A stretch of 64,000 nt of DNA, taken from Bacteroidota bacterium. Its GTDB lineage: Bacteria; Bacteroidota; Bacteroidia; AKYH767-A; OLB10. The DNA is taken from NCBI GenBank assembly GCA_016722525.1, contig JADKJB010000008.1:230886-294885 (forward strand), read 5' to 3'. Below, one piece after another: positions 1-9,884 of this stretch. The notes under the pieces are model-generated. The model had not been told where the DNA came from. It made no database searches and saw only the letters and a list, made by a program, of their open reading frames with translations. How positions within the stretch are numbered: the stretch's first letter is position 1; each line of letters begins with the position of its first letter. Position numbers and translations under genes: made by a program.

Positions 1-378
1 ATTGCTGATTATATCTCTTATCTCGATATTCTTTTTGAAACTATAACTGCCGGTAAAAATTGTAAAACAATAGTTCTTGGATTTTCGCAAGGAGCAACTA
101 CTGCTTCGCGCTGGATCATGAGTGGAAAAAGTAAGCCGGATGAATTAATTGTATGGTGCGGTGAATTTGCAAAAGATAGTGAAACCTATCCAAACAGTTT
201 GCCCCGATTTTGGCATGTTTCTGCAACTAAGGATGAATTTATTTCGCTTGATCGGTATGATGCACAATCGGAGTATTTTCGCGAAAAAGGCATTGACACT
301 AAAGAATATCGATTCGAAGGTGGCCACATCATTGATCAGCCGACCTTAATCGACATTTGGGATAAACTGAGTGATTAA
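1..378 (+). CDS. alpha/beta-hydrolase esterase, 5'-truncated
   Basis: The frame is open from base 1, so the N-terminus lies outside the window and about 125 C-terminal residues are present. A GFSQG nucleophile elbow is visible with the serine codon at 85-87. A later ATKDEF segment supplies the likely acid Asp, and GGHII near the C-terminus the catalytic His. This Ser-Asp-His order and short spacing fit the phospholipase/carboxylesterase (serine esterase) type of alpha/beta hydrolase. No signal peptide can be judged because the start is missing. The substrate is unknown. The downstream gene starts about 45 bp later on the same strand. Confidence 0.7.
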   Translation: MADYISYLDILFETITAGKNCKTIVLGFSQGATTASRWIMSGKSKPDELIVWCGEFAKDSETYPNSLPRFWHVSATKDEFISLDRYDAQSEYFREKGIDTKEYRFEGGHIIDQPTLIDIWDKLSD

Positions 379-423
379 TTTGAATTTTGTATATTTGCAT
401 ATATTTGAGTATTAAACTTATAA

Positions 424-1130
424 TTGAAAAAAGAAGTGGTTGTTTCAAAAAGTAATTTTAACGCTGGCGGAACTCTTTTGTTTTTGGTGATATTGGTTTC
501 TGTCCTTGCTCCTTATGGTTGCAAAAGAAGTCCGTTTGATGGCGTGGAACAGGGCAAAGTTGTTTATGACGTAACTTTTGAAGCCGCTGATATGAACCCT
601 ATGATGAAGGCTTTGTTGCCTTCAGAAGTTACTACTATTTTGATAAGGACAGAACCTGTACTGTAATTAGTATGGGTATGAATATGATGGAAACCCGACT
701 TATTTCAGATGCAGTAAATTTTAAATATACTACTTTGATTTCGGCAATGGGAAGAAAAGTAGCAATGGTACTTGACAAAAAACAAGTGGATGAAAATTTT
801 AGTGACCAAGTTAATTTGAAAGTGGTTCATACCAGTGAAATGAAAGAGATTGCCGGATTGCAATGTAAACAGGCATTAATTACAGACAGTACTCAAAATA
901 CCTACCCCGTTTATTATACGGAGGACTTATCACTGGCTGAACCAAATTGGAGCAACCCCTTTCGTGATATTCATGGAATGCTTATGGAATACTCAATCAG
1001 TTTTGGAGGTATGGTGATGAAATTGAAAGCGAAAGAAATAGTGAATACAAAAGTGGATGCAGCCTTATATGTCATCCCCGAAGGTTATGAAATTATTAAG
1101 GATCCAAAAGATATGAAGTTCGGTTTCTGA
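424..1130 (+). CDS. DUF4412-like lipoprotein, one frameshift
   Basis: Two frames form one protein of about 235 residues. The first holds a long hydrophobic N-terminus ending in an APYGC lipobox-like Cys, then an opening segment of the form GKVVYDVTF. The second carries the rest. They join if one T is added to the T run at 638-641, which gives a continuous FDKDRT segment. The mature part resembles the DUF4412 family as I remember it: a KxxEIAGLQCK segment with a conserved Cys, a YYTEDL strand, and a final VIPEGYEI. It is paralogous to the next gene, which matches it along its length. The apparent start is TTG at 424; an upstream start is possible. Function is unknown; it is probably anchored in the envelope. 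Confidence 0.6.
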
Positions 1131-1149
1131 CTATGTGAAAATCTTATTT

Positions 1150-1833
1150 ATGAAGTGTATAAGACCCATTATTTTAGTACTTTTTTTTCAGTTTAGTTTT
1201 CATTGTGCTTTTGCACAAGAAGTACTAACTGAGGGGAAAATAATATATGAGATTTCATTTCCGGATATGGAACTGGATAGTGCCTATAAGGCATTAAATC
1301 CGACCGGCTCAACAGTATATTTTAAGAATAATAAATCACGTACGGAATTGACTGTTGGTAGGGGTCTTCATACTGCTACTATTTTAGATGCTGAAAACGG
1401 TGATATTATTACTCTTACCGATATGATGGGTACCAAAAATGCCATGCTGATTGAAGGCAAAAAAGAAGGAAAACTGAAAACGAATGATAAATCAAAAAAG
1501 GCTTTACCTGAAATTTCATATTTAGATGAAACAAAAGAAATTGCCGGTTATTCCTGTAAAAAAGCACGCATTAAAACAGCCTCAACTACCAATCCTGTTG
1601 AAGTATATTTTACAGATAGGATAAATTCCATCATGCAAATTAACAGAGACTGGAAAGATTTTAAAGGTTTTCCTTTACAGTATACGCTTGAAATGGACGG
1701 AATAGTTATGATGATGACAGCAATTAATGTTTCACCTGAGAAAGTAGCTGATTCTTTATTTGTGATTCCTGCAGATTATACTATTCTTACTGCCGAGCAG
1801 ATGAGTAAAATGATGCAAGGGTCAGAAAAGTAA
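1150..1833 (+). CDS. DUF4412-like secreted protein (paralogue of upstream gene)
   Basis: Intact protein of 227 residues. ATG at 1150 is chosen over an in-frame GTG at 1135 because it gives a compact signal peptide (MKCIRPIILVLFF..., cleavage after AFAQ). The mature protein opens with GKIIYEISFP and has the KEIAGYSCKKA motif and a C-terminal VIPADYTIL segment, all shared with the gene before it. The two genes are separated only by a few bases and are probably co-transcribed tandem duplicates. The DUF4412 assignment rests on overall pattern memory, and no activity is known. A methionine cluster (MDGIVMMMTA, MSKMMQGSEK) near the C-terminus is notable. Confidence 0.65.
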   Translation: MKCIRPIILVLFFQFSFHCAFAQEVLTEGKIIYEISFPDMELDSAYKALNPTGSTVYFKNNKSRTELTVGRGLHTATILDAENGDIITLTDMMGTKNAMLIEGKKEGKLKTNDKSKKALPEISYLDETKEIAGYSCKKARIKTASTTNPVEVYFTDRINSIMQINRDWKDFKGFPLQYTLEMDGIVMMMTAINVSPEKVADSLFVIPADYTILTAEQMSKMMQGSEK

Positions 1834-1960
1834 TTTTTTCCCACTTAGCAGTTTTAAATTGGGCTTCGTTAAATTGATAGAATTTATAAAAATAACTTTT
1901 TGCTTTTGTTAATTAAGTCAATCCATTTGTCAACTCAAAAGCATTTCTCCCAGTAAATTT

Positions 1961-3889
1961 TTATTTATTTATAATCACAAATTCTGTTCTTCGGTTTTTG
2001 GATCTCCCTTCTTCAGTATCATTTTCGACTAAAGGTTTGGTTTGGCCAAAACCTTTAAATGATAATCTCCGAGGCATTAATTCCTGATTTAATTAAGAAG
2101 CTGTAAACAGAATTCGCTCTTTCATTACTTAATTTCATGTTGGCATTAGAATCGCCGGCGGAATCGGTATGGCCATGAATAGCAACAATAACCTTAGGAT
2201 TATCTTTGAGAAAATTACCAAAATCAGTAATTATATTTTTAGAAGCCGTATTTAATTCAGCAGAAGCAGTAGGGAAGAGGATGTTATTTAATTTATAAGC
2301 TTGTCCTACTGTCAGTTTTTTTAAATCCAGTGGCCTTTCCACAATATCTTTTATGGTGGTATCATCTTTTGCAAAATATTCTGAATTATAGGCGTAACCT
2401 TCTTTCTTAACAGTCATGATGTAATCTGCATCAAATAAAACAACAGATGAATAGTCTCCTGTTAAAGTATCATAATCTACTTGTGTAATTTCACTGGTAT
2501 TCAGGTTACGGAGTTCAATTTTAGCGGCCAACGGAATATCTTCACTGTCATTTTTTACCTGGCCTTTTACAAACAATACTTTTTCCGGTTGCTTATCAGT
2601 TGGTAAATCGAATGAATATATATCATATCCTCCAGCACCTGATAATTTATTACTTGCAAAATACCCTTTCTGTCCGTTGGTACTAACAAAAAAACCAACT
2701 TCATCAGCATCAGTATTGATTGGATATCCGAGATTAATTGGGGCACCCCAGCCGGTTTTAGCATCTTTCTTAACCATATAAATATCAAATCCACCCATGC
2801 CCGGTAAACTATCAGAAGAAAAATAGAATGTTCTGTTATCAGGATGTATAAATGGTGATTTTTCATTGCCGTTGGTGTTAATTTCAGCAAGAGGAACCGC
2901 TTTTGAAAAAGAACTATTTGTTTTGTAAGTGGTCATGATATCACATGTTCCAAAAACAGAATCACGATACGATGCGAAGTAAAGTATTTTATTGTCAGAG
3001 GATAAAGAGGGTTGCGAATCCCATTGTTTTTTATCGTTCACATTTTCACCCAGATTGGTTATTTCACCCCATACTCCTTTAGACTTCTCTGAATAGAAAA
3101 GATCAAAATTTCCATTTACGTTTTTTGTAAAAAATAAAAATTTATTGTCCTTACTTACTGTTGCACCGCCTTCATTGTTACTCACAAATTGGTTGAATGG
3201 CAAAGGCATAGGTTCGCCTTTGTCGAATTCACCGGTTACATCTCTGCGTGCTACCATAAATTTTTCTACACTTTGAGGCGTTAATGAACCTTTACTGGAT
3301 AACTCAAACCTCCGTGTGAAATAGCACCACTCGTTGTCGGGAGAAATGATAGCCAGGTATTCCGGGTCACGGTTGAAACACCTTTTACTATTTGAGGGTT
3401 GAAAGGAACGGGATGGGCTATCATTTTAGCTCTGAATAAGCGTTTCAGCATCTTTGTTTTTAGCTTCATCAGTAGTTGCAAATTGAAGATAGCTTTTCAG
3501 GTATTTAGTAGATTCATCATATTTTTTTGTATCGTACAAATAAGTTCCAAGTCGATAATGCGCATTAGCATCCGCATCAGGACATAACTCTATCAATTTC
3601 CATAGGCCTTTTTCATGGTAGAAAGTCCTTTGCCAAAAGCAGCATCACCTAAAAGGAGCCACGGCTCTGCATACAAGGAATCTTCATCAATAGCATCAAG
3701 CAAAATTTCTTTCAGTTCTTTATAGTCCTTCTTAGCTTTTTTTGCAGCTTTAGCCTCTTCAAATAGTTTTGTTGCTTTTTTAGAAGTTGAAGGCGGACAA
3801 AGTGCAATGCCTTGTGCTATAGAATTGAAATGGAAACAGCAAGAAAAGACTAAAATAGTCAGTAAGAGTTTTCTAAATCTTAAATTCAT
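1961..3889 (-). CDS. TPR / PD40 beta-propeller / OmpA-family envelope protein, multiply frameshifted
   Basis: About 640 residues, rebuilt from at least five frames. Starting at 3889: signal peptide (cleavage near SIAQ), a TPR-like helical region (to about 3430), PD40/WD40-like propeller repeats (SSDNKILYFAS, HPDNRTFYFSSD, STNGQKGYFASN), a carboxypeptidase-regulatory-like domain, then an OmpA C-terminal domain. The OmpA peptidoglycan-binding motif continues past the apparent stop at 2055 as KGFGQTKPLVENDTEEGRSKNRRTEF and ends at 1961. Breaks lie near 3600, 3430, 3365, 3275 and 2060. This architecture is common in Bacteroidota envelope and gliding-related proteins. Its ATG directly follows the TAA of the upstream AsmA-like gene, so the two are one operon. 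Confidence 0.85.
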
Positions 3890-6558
3890 TTATTTCTTTG
3901 GTTTACCAAAAAGATTTTTCAGTTGATTCTCTGCTTCTTTTTTTGCTTTTTCTTCAGCTTCTTTTTTAAGACGATCGGCTTCCGCTTTAGCTTTAGTTTC
4001 AGCTTCTTTTTTTAATTTATCAGCTTCAGATTTAACTTTATCTTCAGCTTCTTTCTTTAGTCTGTCAGCTTCAGCTTTAGCCTGATCTTCCAATTCTTTT
4101 TTCTTATCATCGAACTGCTGCTTAATTTCTGTTTTTATATCGGTAACGGTATTTGAAGCCATGTCTTTGATACCGGTTTCTATTTTAGGATCAGTTACCG
4201 TTCCAGTCATTTTGGCACTTACCTTAACTTCTTTTCCCATACTAAGATTAGTGCCGGCAGCTTTGTTGGCTTGTGACAGTAATCCGGAAACTACACTGGT
4301 CGCCTGACTGCCAATTAATGCAGTAGGAACATTCATGTTGATAGTATAATCAATAGTCTGATCAAATCCACTGGAACCTTCGATAGTTGATTTTATTCCT
4401 GCTACATTCAAATCAAATGGCACTACACTTACTCTTCCATCTGCAAATTTGAAAGATAAATTTACATTATTAAGTGCCATTTTTTAAATTGATCCATCTT
4501 TAATGCATCAGCCAGTTTAACCATAGGAGCAAAATTTTCAACAGTAACATTACTGGTCGACAGTTTTCCACTGCCGGTGAATGTTTGAAGCAATGGTTCC
4601 ATCTTACCATCAAGAAGCCCTTTAACATCCATACTTGCGGAGTATTTGCCTTTGCATTTTTCTGCAATCGGAGCAAACTTCTGCACTGCAATAAATTTGT
4701 TGTAAGTTTGAGTTATATCTAATTGTTTAAGATCGAGATTAAAAAAGAAAGAGGGCTTTTTAATATCTTTAGATTCATAAATACCATCCATGGCAATAGC
4801 GCCTTCCAGCATGTTAAATGAAAAATCATTTAATCCAAGGGTTCTGTCACGAATTGCAATGTTTCCTTTAGCATTTTCTAAAACCATATCGTCGTAAAAA
4901 ATTTTGCCTACAGTTGCAGTAATGCTAAAGTCAATATTGGAAGGTACCTCAAAAACCGTAGCTGCTGAAGTATCAGTAGCTGTTGTTGTTGCAGTTGGGT
5001 CACTCATGAACTCGTTGACATCTATCACATTTGATTTAATGTCCATGGTTCCTCTCAATAATTCATTTTCTTTGAAAAAATAGGAAAGCAGGTTGTCAAT
5101 CCAACCTGTAACACGTAAATCGGTTTTGCCCATTTTCATTTCGAACCGGTTAAGAGTAACATTTTTAGGATTAAAAACCAGTTCGCAGGTGGAAATAGCT
5201 ATGCCTTGCTTGTAATCGTTACTGACATAATTAAAACCGTTGAGTTGAATGACTCCGTTAGCATTAAACTGATCATAATTTTTATTTTCAATTGCTGACA
5301 TTCTTCCTTTGCTGTGACATTGGCGTTCATATCACCTTTCAAAGTTGTTCCAGCTTCCAAAGGCACCATTTTACTAATGTTAGCAAGATTAATACTACCT
5401 TTAATGGTGGCATCAATATCGGCATCTGAAACGGGAGTTTTCACAATCAGCCTCACGTCGAAAGGCTCCAGACCCATTTCTGCATGCATTCTTTTAGATT
5501 GATTATGGTATGATCCGGTACACCATCAGGATTTGTAATATTGAGATCAACGGATACATTATTTATTGCGGTAGGCAAATCAGGGTACTTGAACATGCCA
5601 TCGGCAATCTTTAGATTAATGCCAAATCCCGGCATTGAATTATCATTGTACCTGCCTTTAATAAATCCGTTAAAAGCCAGCTTACCTTTCGATTGAACTT
5701 TATCAAAACCCTCACTGTAAACTCCGGGGATCATCGACATAAAATTCCTGAATTCATTTTGACGCACATCGAATTTAAGGTCCATGTCAATATCCTCAGC
5801 AGGCATTGCAATAAAACCATCAAAGCCAAATGCTAATTCATTTAACTTAACTTCATTTTTCTTAAACGTATATTTAGAATTCAGCATATCCATTTCAAGA
5901 TCGGCCTGAATCAAGGCTTTGGCCTTGTGAATATAATTTACCCCACCATAAGACATGATAAAAGATGCAATTGAGCTTTGTGTACTCAATTGGAATAAAT
6001 CCTGCGTAAAATCGCCACTGCCTTCATGATCTAAACCATCTAACACCGTCCTGAAGCCCAATGAACGGTCGTCATATAACACATAACCACTCTTTATACT
6101 GTATTTTTTAATGATGCTTTAAATTGTGCAGGTTCGGTGGTGGAAGGAGTGGAGTCGTTAGATGGTTTTGCAATATCCCAATTAGCTTTACCATTCTCCA
6201 GCACTAAAAGCTGAATTCTTGGAATTTCCAAACTAACACCTCTAATCTCTATCTGACCACCTGAAATTACACTCATAATATCAACAGTAACAGCAGTCGA
6301 TTTTATGGAAGCAAGCGAGTCTCCTTCAAATTCAGCAACGCCAACTACCGTAAGATCATCCAGAACGAGGGTGAGCTTTGGAAAACTTTTGAAAATGGAT
6401 ATGTCGAAACCTTTAAAATCAACTTTGGCATTGATGTTATTATTTATTTCTGCTTTTAGTTTTATGAGAATTTTATCTTTAAAGAGAAAGGGTATGGAGA
6501 TCAATCCCACAAAGAGCAAAATAAAAACAATCACTATTATTTTAAGGGCTTTTTTCAT
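3890..6558 (-). CDS. AsmA-family envelope protein with helical 15-residue repeat tail, four frameshifts
   Basis: About 890 residues. N-terminal membrane anchor (MKKALKIIVIVFILLFVGL), then the AsmA-type start (KFKGFDISIFKSFPKLTLVLDDL-like strand) and a long beta-rich body of the kind that bridges inner and outer membranes in AsmA/TamB proteins and is thought to move lipids. Breaks at about 6105 (one A missing in an A run), 5475, 5305 and 4485 (one A missing) rejoin cleanly. The last 60 residues are a charged helix made of three 15-residue units (pattern KxEADxLKKEAExKx), which is unusual for the family. The stop codon abuts the ATG of the OmpA-like gene. Confidence 0.85.
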
Positions 6559-6800
6559 GTTTGTATAAATATTCAGTGTTTGGTTGGAACGAATAAATTG
6601 GGTTTAAATTATCAGCTTGGTGTTTAGATGCAGCGCACTGTAAGAAATAATGATTTTTAGATGGTTTTGGAAACATTAAGATGCGTGCATCCGCCACTTC
6701 TGACTGATACGACAAAATTAAGCCAAGAAACCCGTTCAAAAGAGTAGGGTAGTACAGCTATTTATCAACAAAAAAAATGGTCTAATTTTTAATTGAAAGA

Positions 6801-7876
6801 TTACAGTTGAGTAAGCCTGTTTCTGAGGAAGTGATCAGCAATTGTAAGTGCCGCCATGGCCTCTACAATGGGAACAGCTCTTGGAACCACGCATGGGTCG
6901 TGGCGCCCCTTACCTTTCACAGCCACGGCTTCACCGGTTGCATTTACTGAATCCTGCTCTTTCAAAATGGTAGCAACGGGTTTAAAGGCTACCCTGAAAA
7001 TAATATCGGTTCCATTACTGATACCGCCCTGAATGCCGCCCGAATTATTGGTGGAAGTAGTTATTTTGCCATCCCTGGTAATAAACGGATCGTTGTGTTG
7101 GGAGCCGCGCATGGTAGCCGCTTTGAATCCGGAACCAATTTCGAATCCTTTCACGGCATTTATGCTCAGCATGGCTTTTCCCAGACACGCATGTAATTTA
7201 TCGAAAACCGGTTCGCCTAAGCCCCGGGGCACACCTTTGATCACACATGTAATTATACCTCCTAAAGAATCACCTTCAGATCTTACTTTTTTATGAGTTC
7301 AATCATTTTTGATGCTGTTTCAGCATGTGGGCAGCGAATTTCATTATTATATATCGCCTCTTCGGTAAATTGAAACTCCTCCGGCATGGTCAATTCAGCA
7401 ACCGTCGACACCCAGGCCTGTACAGTGATCTGATGATGTTTTAATAGTTGGAGCGCAACAGCACCGCCAACAACTCTGCTAGCTGTTTCGCGCGCTGATG
7501 AGCGGCCACCTCCGCGATGATCACGAATTCCAAATTTAGCATCCCATGCAAAATCGGCATGTGAGGGACGGTAGGCTTCTTTGAGATGATCGTAATCCAC
7601 CGGCCTTGCATCTTTATTTCTAATAATAAATCCTATTGGAGTTCCTAATGCTTTTCCTTCCATGATTCCGGATAGAAATTCTACCTGATCGTCTTCTTTT
7701 CTAGGCGATGAAATTGATGATTGACCCGGTTTCCTTCTGTCCAGCATTAATTGAACAAATTCAAAATCAATTTTTAATCCTGCAGGACAACCTTCAATAA
7801 TTCCACCTATAGCGGAGCCATGTGATTCACCAAAGGAGGTTAACCTGAAAATTTCACCATAACTGTTTGCTGACAT
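6801..7876 (-). CDS. aroC: chorismate synthase, one frameshift
   Basis: Final step of the shikimate pathway: EPSP to chorismate using reduced FMN, in the cytoplasm. The N-terminal half shows FGESHG, the RRKPGQS signature, the DHRGGGRSSARETA motif and the PSHADF segment. The C-terminal half shows NSGGIQGGISNG and the HDPCVVPRAVPIVEAM motif. The halves lie in different frames. Adding one A to the run near 7288 gives KKVRSEGDSLGGIITC and restores a normal protein of about 358 residues. All recognisable catalytic motifs are intact, so the break is probably a sequence error. There is a 240-bp gap to the AsmA-like gene. Confidence 0.95.
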
Positions 7877-7956
7877 GAAATTGAATTTAAATAGGAATGT
7901 AGCTATTAGTTGTTTTAATTGGATTGCACTTTTTTAGAAGGCAACCTTAATCTCCA

Positions 7957-8379
7957 TTAATCTTCGTTACCCAGAATTCTTTGCTGCAGATCCACCTGCA
8001 GCTGAAACCATTCGTCAAAGTCCGGGTTGCCCTCCCACATGTCACGCAATTCAGAATCGGCAACAATTTTATCAATTGCATCAGCCGCATTATCAGCCAG
8101 CCTGGTAATTTCATCATTCTCAAAAGAGCCTGTTGGCAGAAAAGTAGCTACCCACTCTCTGGCATCTTCAGGTAAATGTAAAGAGGGTCTTCCTATTGCT
8201 GCAGCTATCAACTCGGCTGCTACCAGCGTTTCCTCACAGTCGGTGAGGGTTTGTCGCACTTCTTGTTCGTTCATTCGGTCAATGGCAATGGCAATTAAAC
8301 CATAACCATTCAATGAAACATCCGAAATAAATTCAGCCGCTGTTTCAGTATCAAAATTTGAAATAGTTAAGTTTGACAT
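7957..8379 (-). CDS. DUF4259 family protein
   Basis: Intact protein of 140 residues. The ATG at 8379 is preferred to an in-frame one at 8418, because family members begin close to the NFDTETAAEF segment. It has the family pattern: an N-terminal D-x-AAEF, a central AAELIAAAIGRPS segment, LPEDAREWV and a C-terminal DFDEWF. It is soluble and acidic, with no signal peptide. Function is unknown; relatives are often small stand-alone cytoplasmic proteins. It is divergent from the barrel/cytochrome operon. The 340-bp gap between them holds no further gene that I can support. Confidence 0.75.
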   Translation of the reverse strand: MSNLTISNFDTETAAEFISDVSLNGYGLIAIAIDRMNEQEVRQTLTDCEETLVAAELIAAAIGRPSLHLPEDAREWVATFLPTGSFENDEITRLADNAADAIDKIVADSELRDMWEGNPDFDEWFQLQVDLQQRILGNED

Positions 8380-8640
8380 GGTATTAATTTCAAGAGTGTT
8401 TGAACTTATTTTTTGCAAAAGTGTACGAAGTTAGCTATTATTTTAGTTGCTTTTGTTGAGTTTGTTTTCCGGTATTATAGGGTTTTGCAAAACGCTGCTA
8501 TTAGGATTTGAGATCTTTTTTTTTACTTTTTGAAACAAAATTGTTGATAAGTTTCTTCATCTGAACCCTGGCATGTAGTAAGTTGAATCATGCAATCTCT
8601 TTCAATATCAATACTATATAGATTCATCTTTATGCAATTA

Positions 8641-8689
8641 TGATTGTTATCATGTTTATTTAGACTTATTCTAAATAAACCTATTTTTG
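8641..8689 (+). promoter_or_regulatory. promoter with CRP/FNR-like dyad
   Basis: A perfect dyad ATGAT-TGTT-ATCAT spans 8640-8653. It is followed by a Bacteroidota -7 element TATTTTTG at 8682-8689. The dyad centre (8646.5) is 42.5 nt from the G of the -7 element. No TTG -33 element is seen at the usual 19-nt spacing. The site precedes the outer-membrane barrel and cytochrome c genes. The dyad half-sites match those before tnaA and the AI-2E transporter gene. Confidence 0.45.
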
Positions 8690-8719
8690 CGGTCTGTAAT
8701 TTTAAAAGCCTAAAAAAAT

Positions 8720-9564
8720 ATGCGCACACTTATTACTTTGATTTTTTCAATTTTTGCATCTTCATCATTGCAAGCTCAAGACAGATTGTTTACTTACACC
8801 TACCAGTCGGTGGTTTTAAATCAGGGTCAAAGGGAAATTGAAGTATGGAATACACTGCGAACAGGCAGGGAAGGTTTTTATCGTGCATTGGATTCCCGTA
8901 TTGAATTTGAATTTGGTGTTGCGAAGAAATTGCAAACTGCATTTTATTTGAATATGAGTAACAGTGCTTCTGAGCAATCCTTTGATATAAATGATGGCGA
9001 GGATTTGGTATATATTGAAACTGAAATGGATTGGAGTTTCAGTAATGAATGGAAATATAAACTTTCTGATCCGGTTGCCAATGCAATAGGTTCGGCACTA
9101 TATGCTGAAATTGGAGTTGGTTCGAAAGAGTTTGAAATTGAAGCCAAACTTATTCTGGATAAGAAAATTGGACGAATAACGCATGCGTTAAATTTAGTTG
9201 CAGAGCCAGAGTGGGAAACAGAAATTGAATCGGAATATAATGAAAGTGGTATTTTGGAATCTGAAGTTGAGAATGAATTGAATTTAAATTTGAATTTAAC
9301 TATGGATTAAGTTATAATCTGAATTCAAATTGGAATGTTGGTTTGGAAGTATTAAATAAAAACAAAGTGGAGGAAAACGAGTGGGAGGCTTCGGTGTTGT
9401 TTGCAGGACCGGGATTTTCCTATGTTAAAGGTCCTATTTGGATTAATTTTACCGTTATGCCTCAGATTACCGGACTTAAATATTCTGACCCGAATGATTC
9501 AGGTCTGTTACTGGATGGTTATGAAAAACTTCAAACCCGACTGATTTTCTCATATGGTTTTTAA
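8720..9564 (+). CDS. outer-membrane beta-barrel protein, one frameshift
   Basis: About 281 residues. A signal peptide (MRTLITLIFSIFASSSLQAQ) is followed by alternating polar/hydrophobic strands rich in aromatic residues and acidic turns, ending in the terminal aromatic FSYGF typical of outer-membrane barrels. The frame breaks near 9300. The other frame continues as FNYGLSYNLNSNWNVGLEVLNK, so one protein is implied. Its last codons overlap the ATG of the cytochrome gene (9554), so the two are translated from one mRNA. It may be an uncharacterised porin or a partner of the cytochrome; the sequence gives no substrate. Confidence 0.65.
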
Positions 9565-9870
9565 CTATTCAATTGTTGGATTTCTTTTGCTTGGAGGACT
9601 GCTTTTATTGCAAAGTTGTTCTTCTAAATTGTATAAACCTTTACCGGAATATACTACTGAAAACTTAACCTACGAACAATTACTTGATGGAAGGAAATTG
9701 TATGTCAATAAATGTGGTAGTTGCCATAGTCTTTACCTTCCCCATGAGTATTCAGAAAAAATTGGTTTCATAATCTCGATGAAATGCAAGAACGCGCTAA
9801 GATGAGCGATGCTGAAAAAAAGTTAATTGCTGATTATCTTGTTTATGGATTAAAACTTGCAGGTAAGTAA
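9554..9870 (+). CDS. mono-haem cytochrome c lipoprotein, one frameshift
   Basis: About 105 residues. A lipoprotein signal peptide ends at LQSC (Cys about 22). One CGSCH haem-binding motif (codons near 9715-9730) follows the Y-V-N-K-C-G-S-C-H pattern of small c-type cytochromes. The frame breaks in the A run near 9758. The restored frame reads EKNWFHNLDEMQERAKMSDAEKK and ends KLAGK at 9870. The Met in DEMQERAKM is the likely distal ligand. It overlaps the barrel gene by 11 bp. The likely role is periplasmic or outer-membrane electron transfer. Confidence 0.75.
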
Positions 9871-9884
9871 TTTTGTGTTGATTT

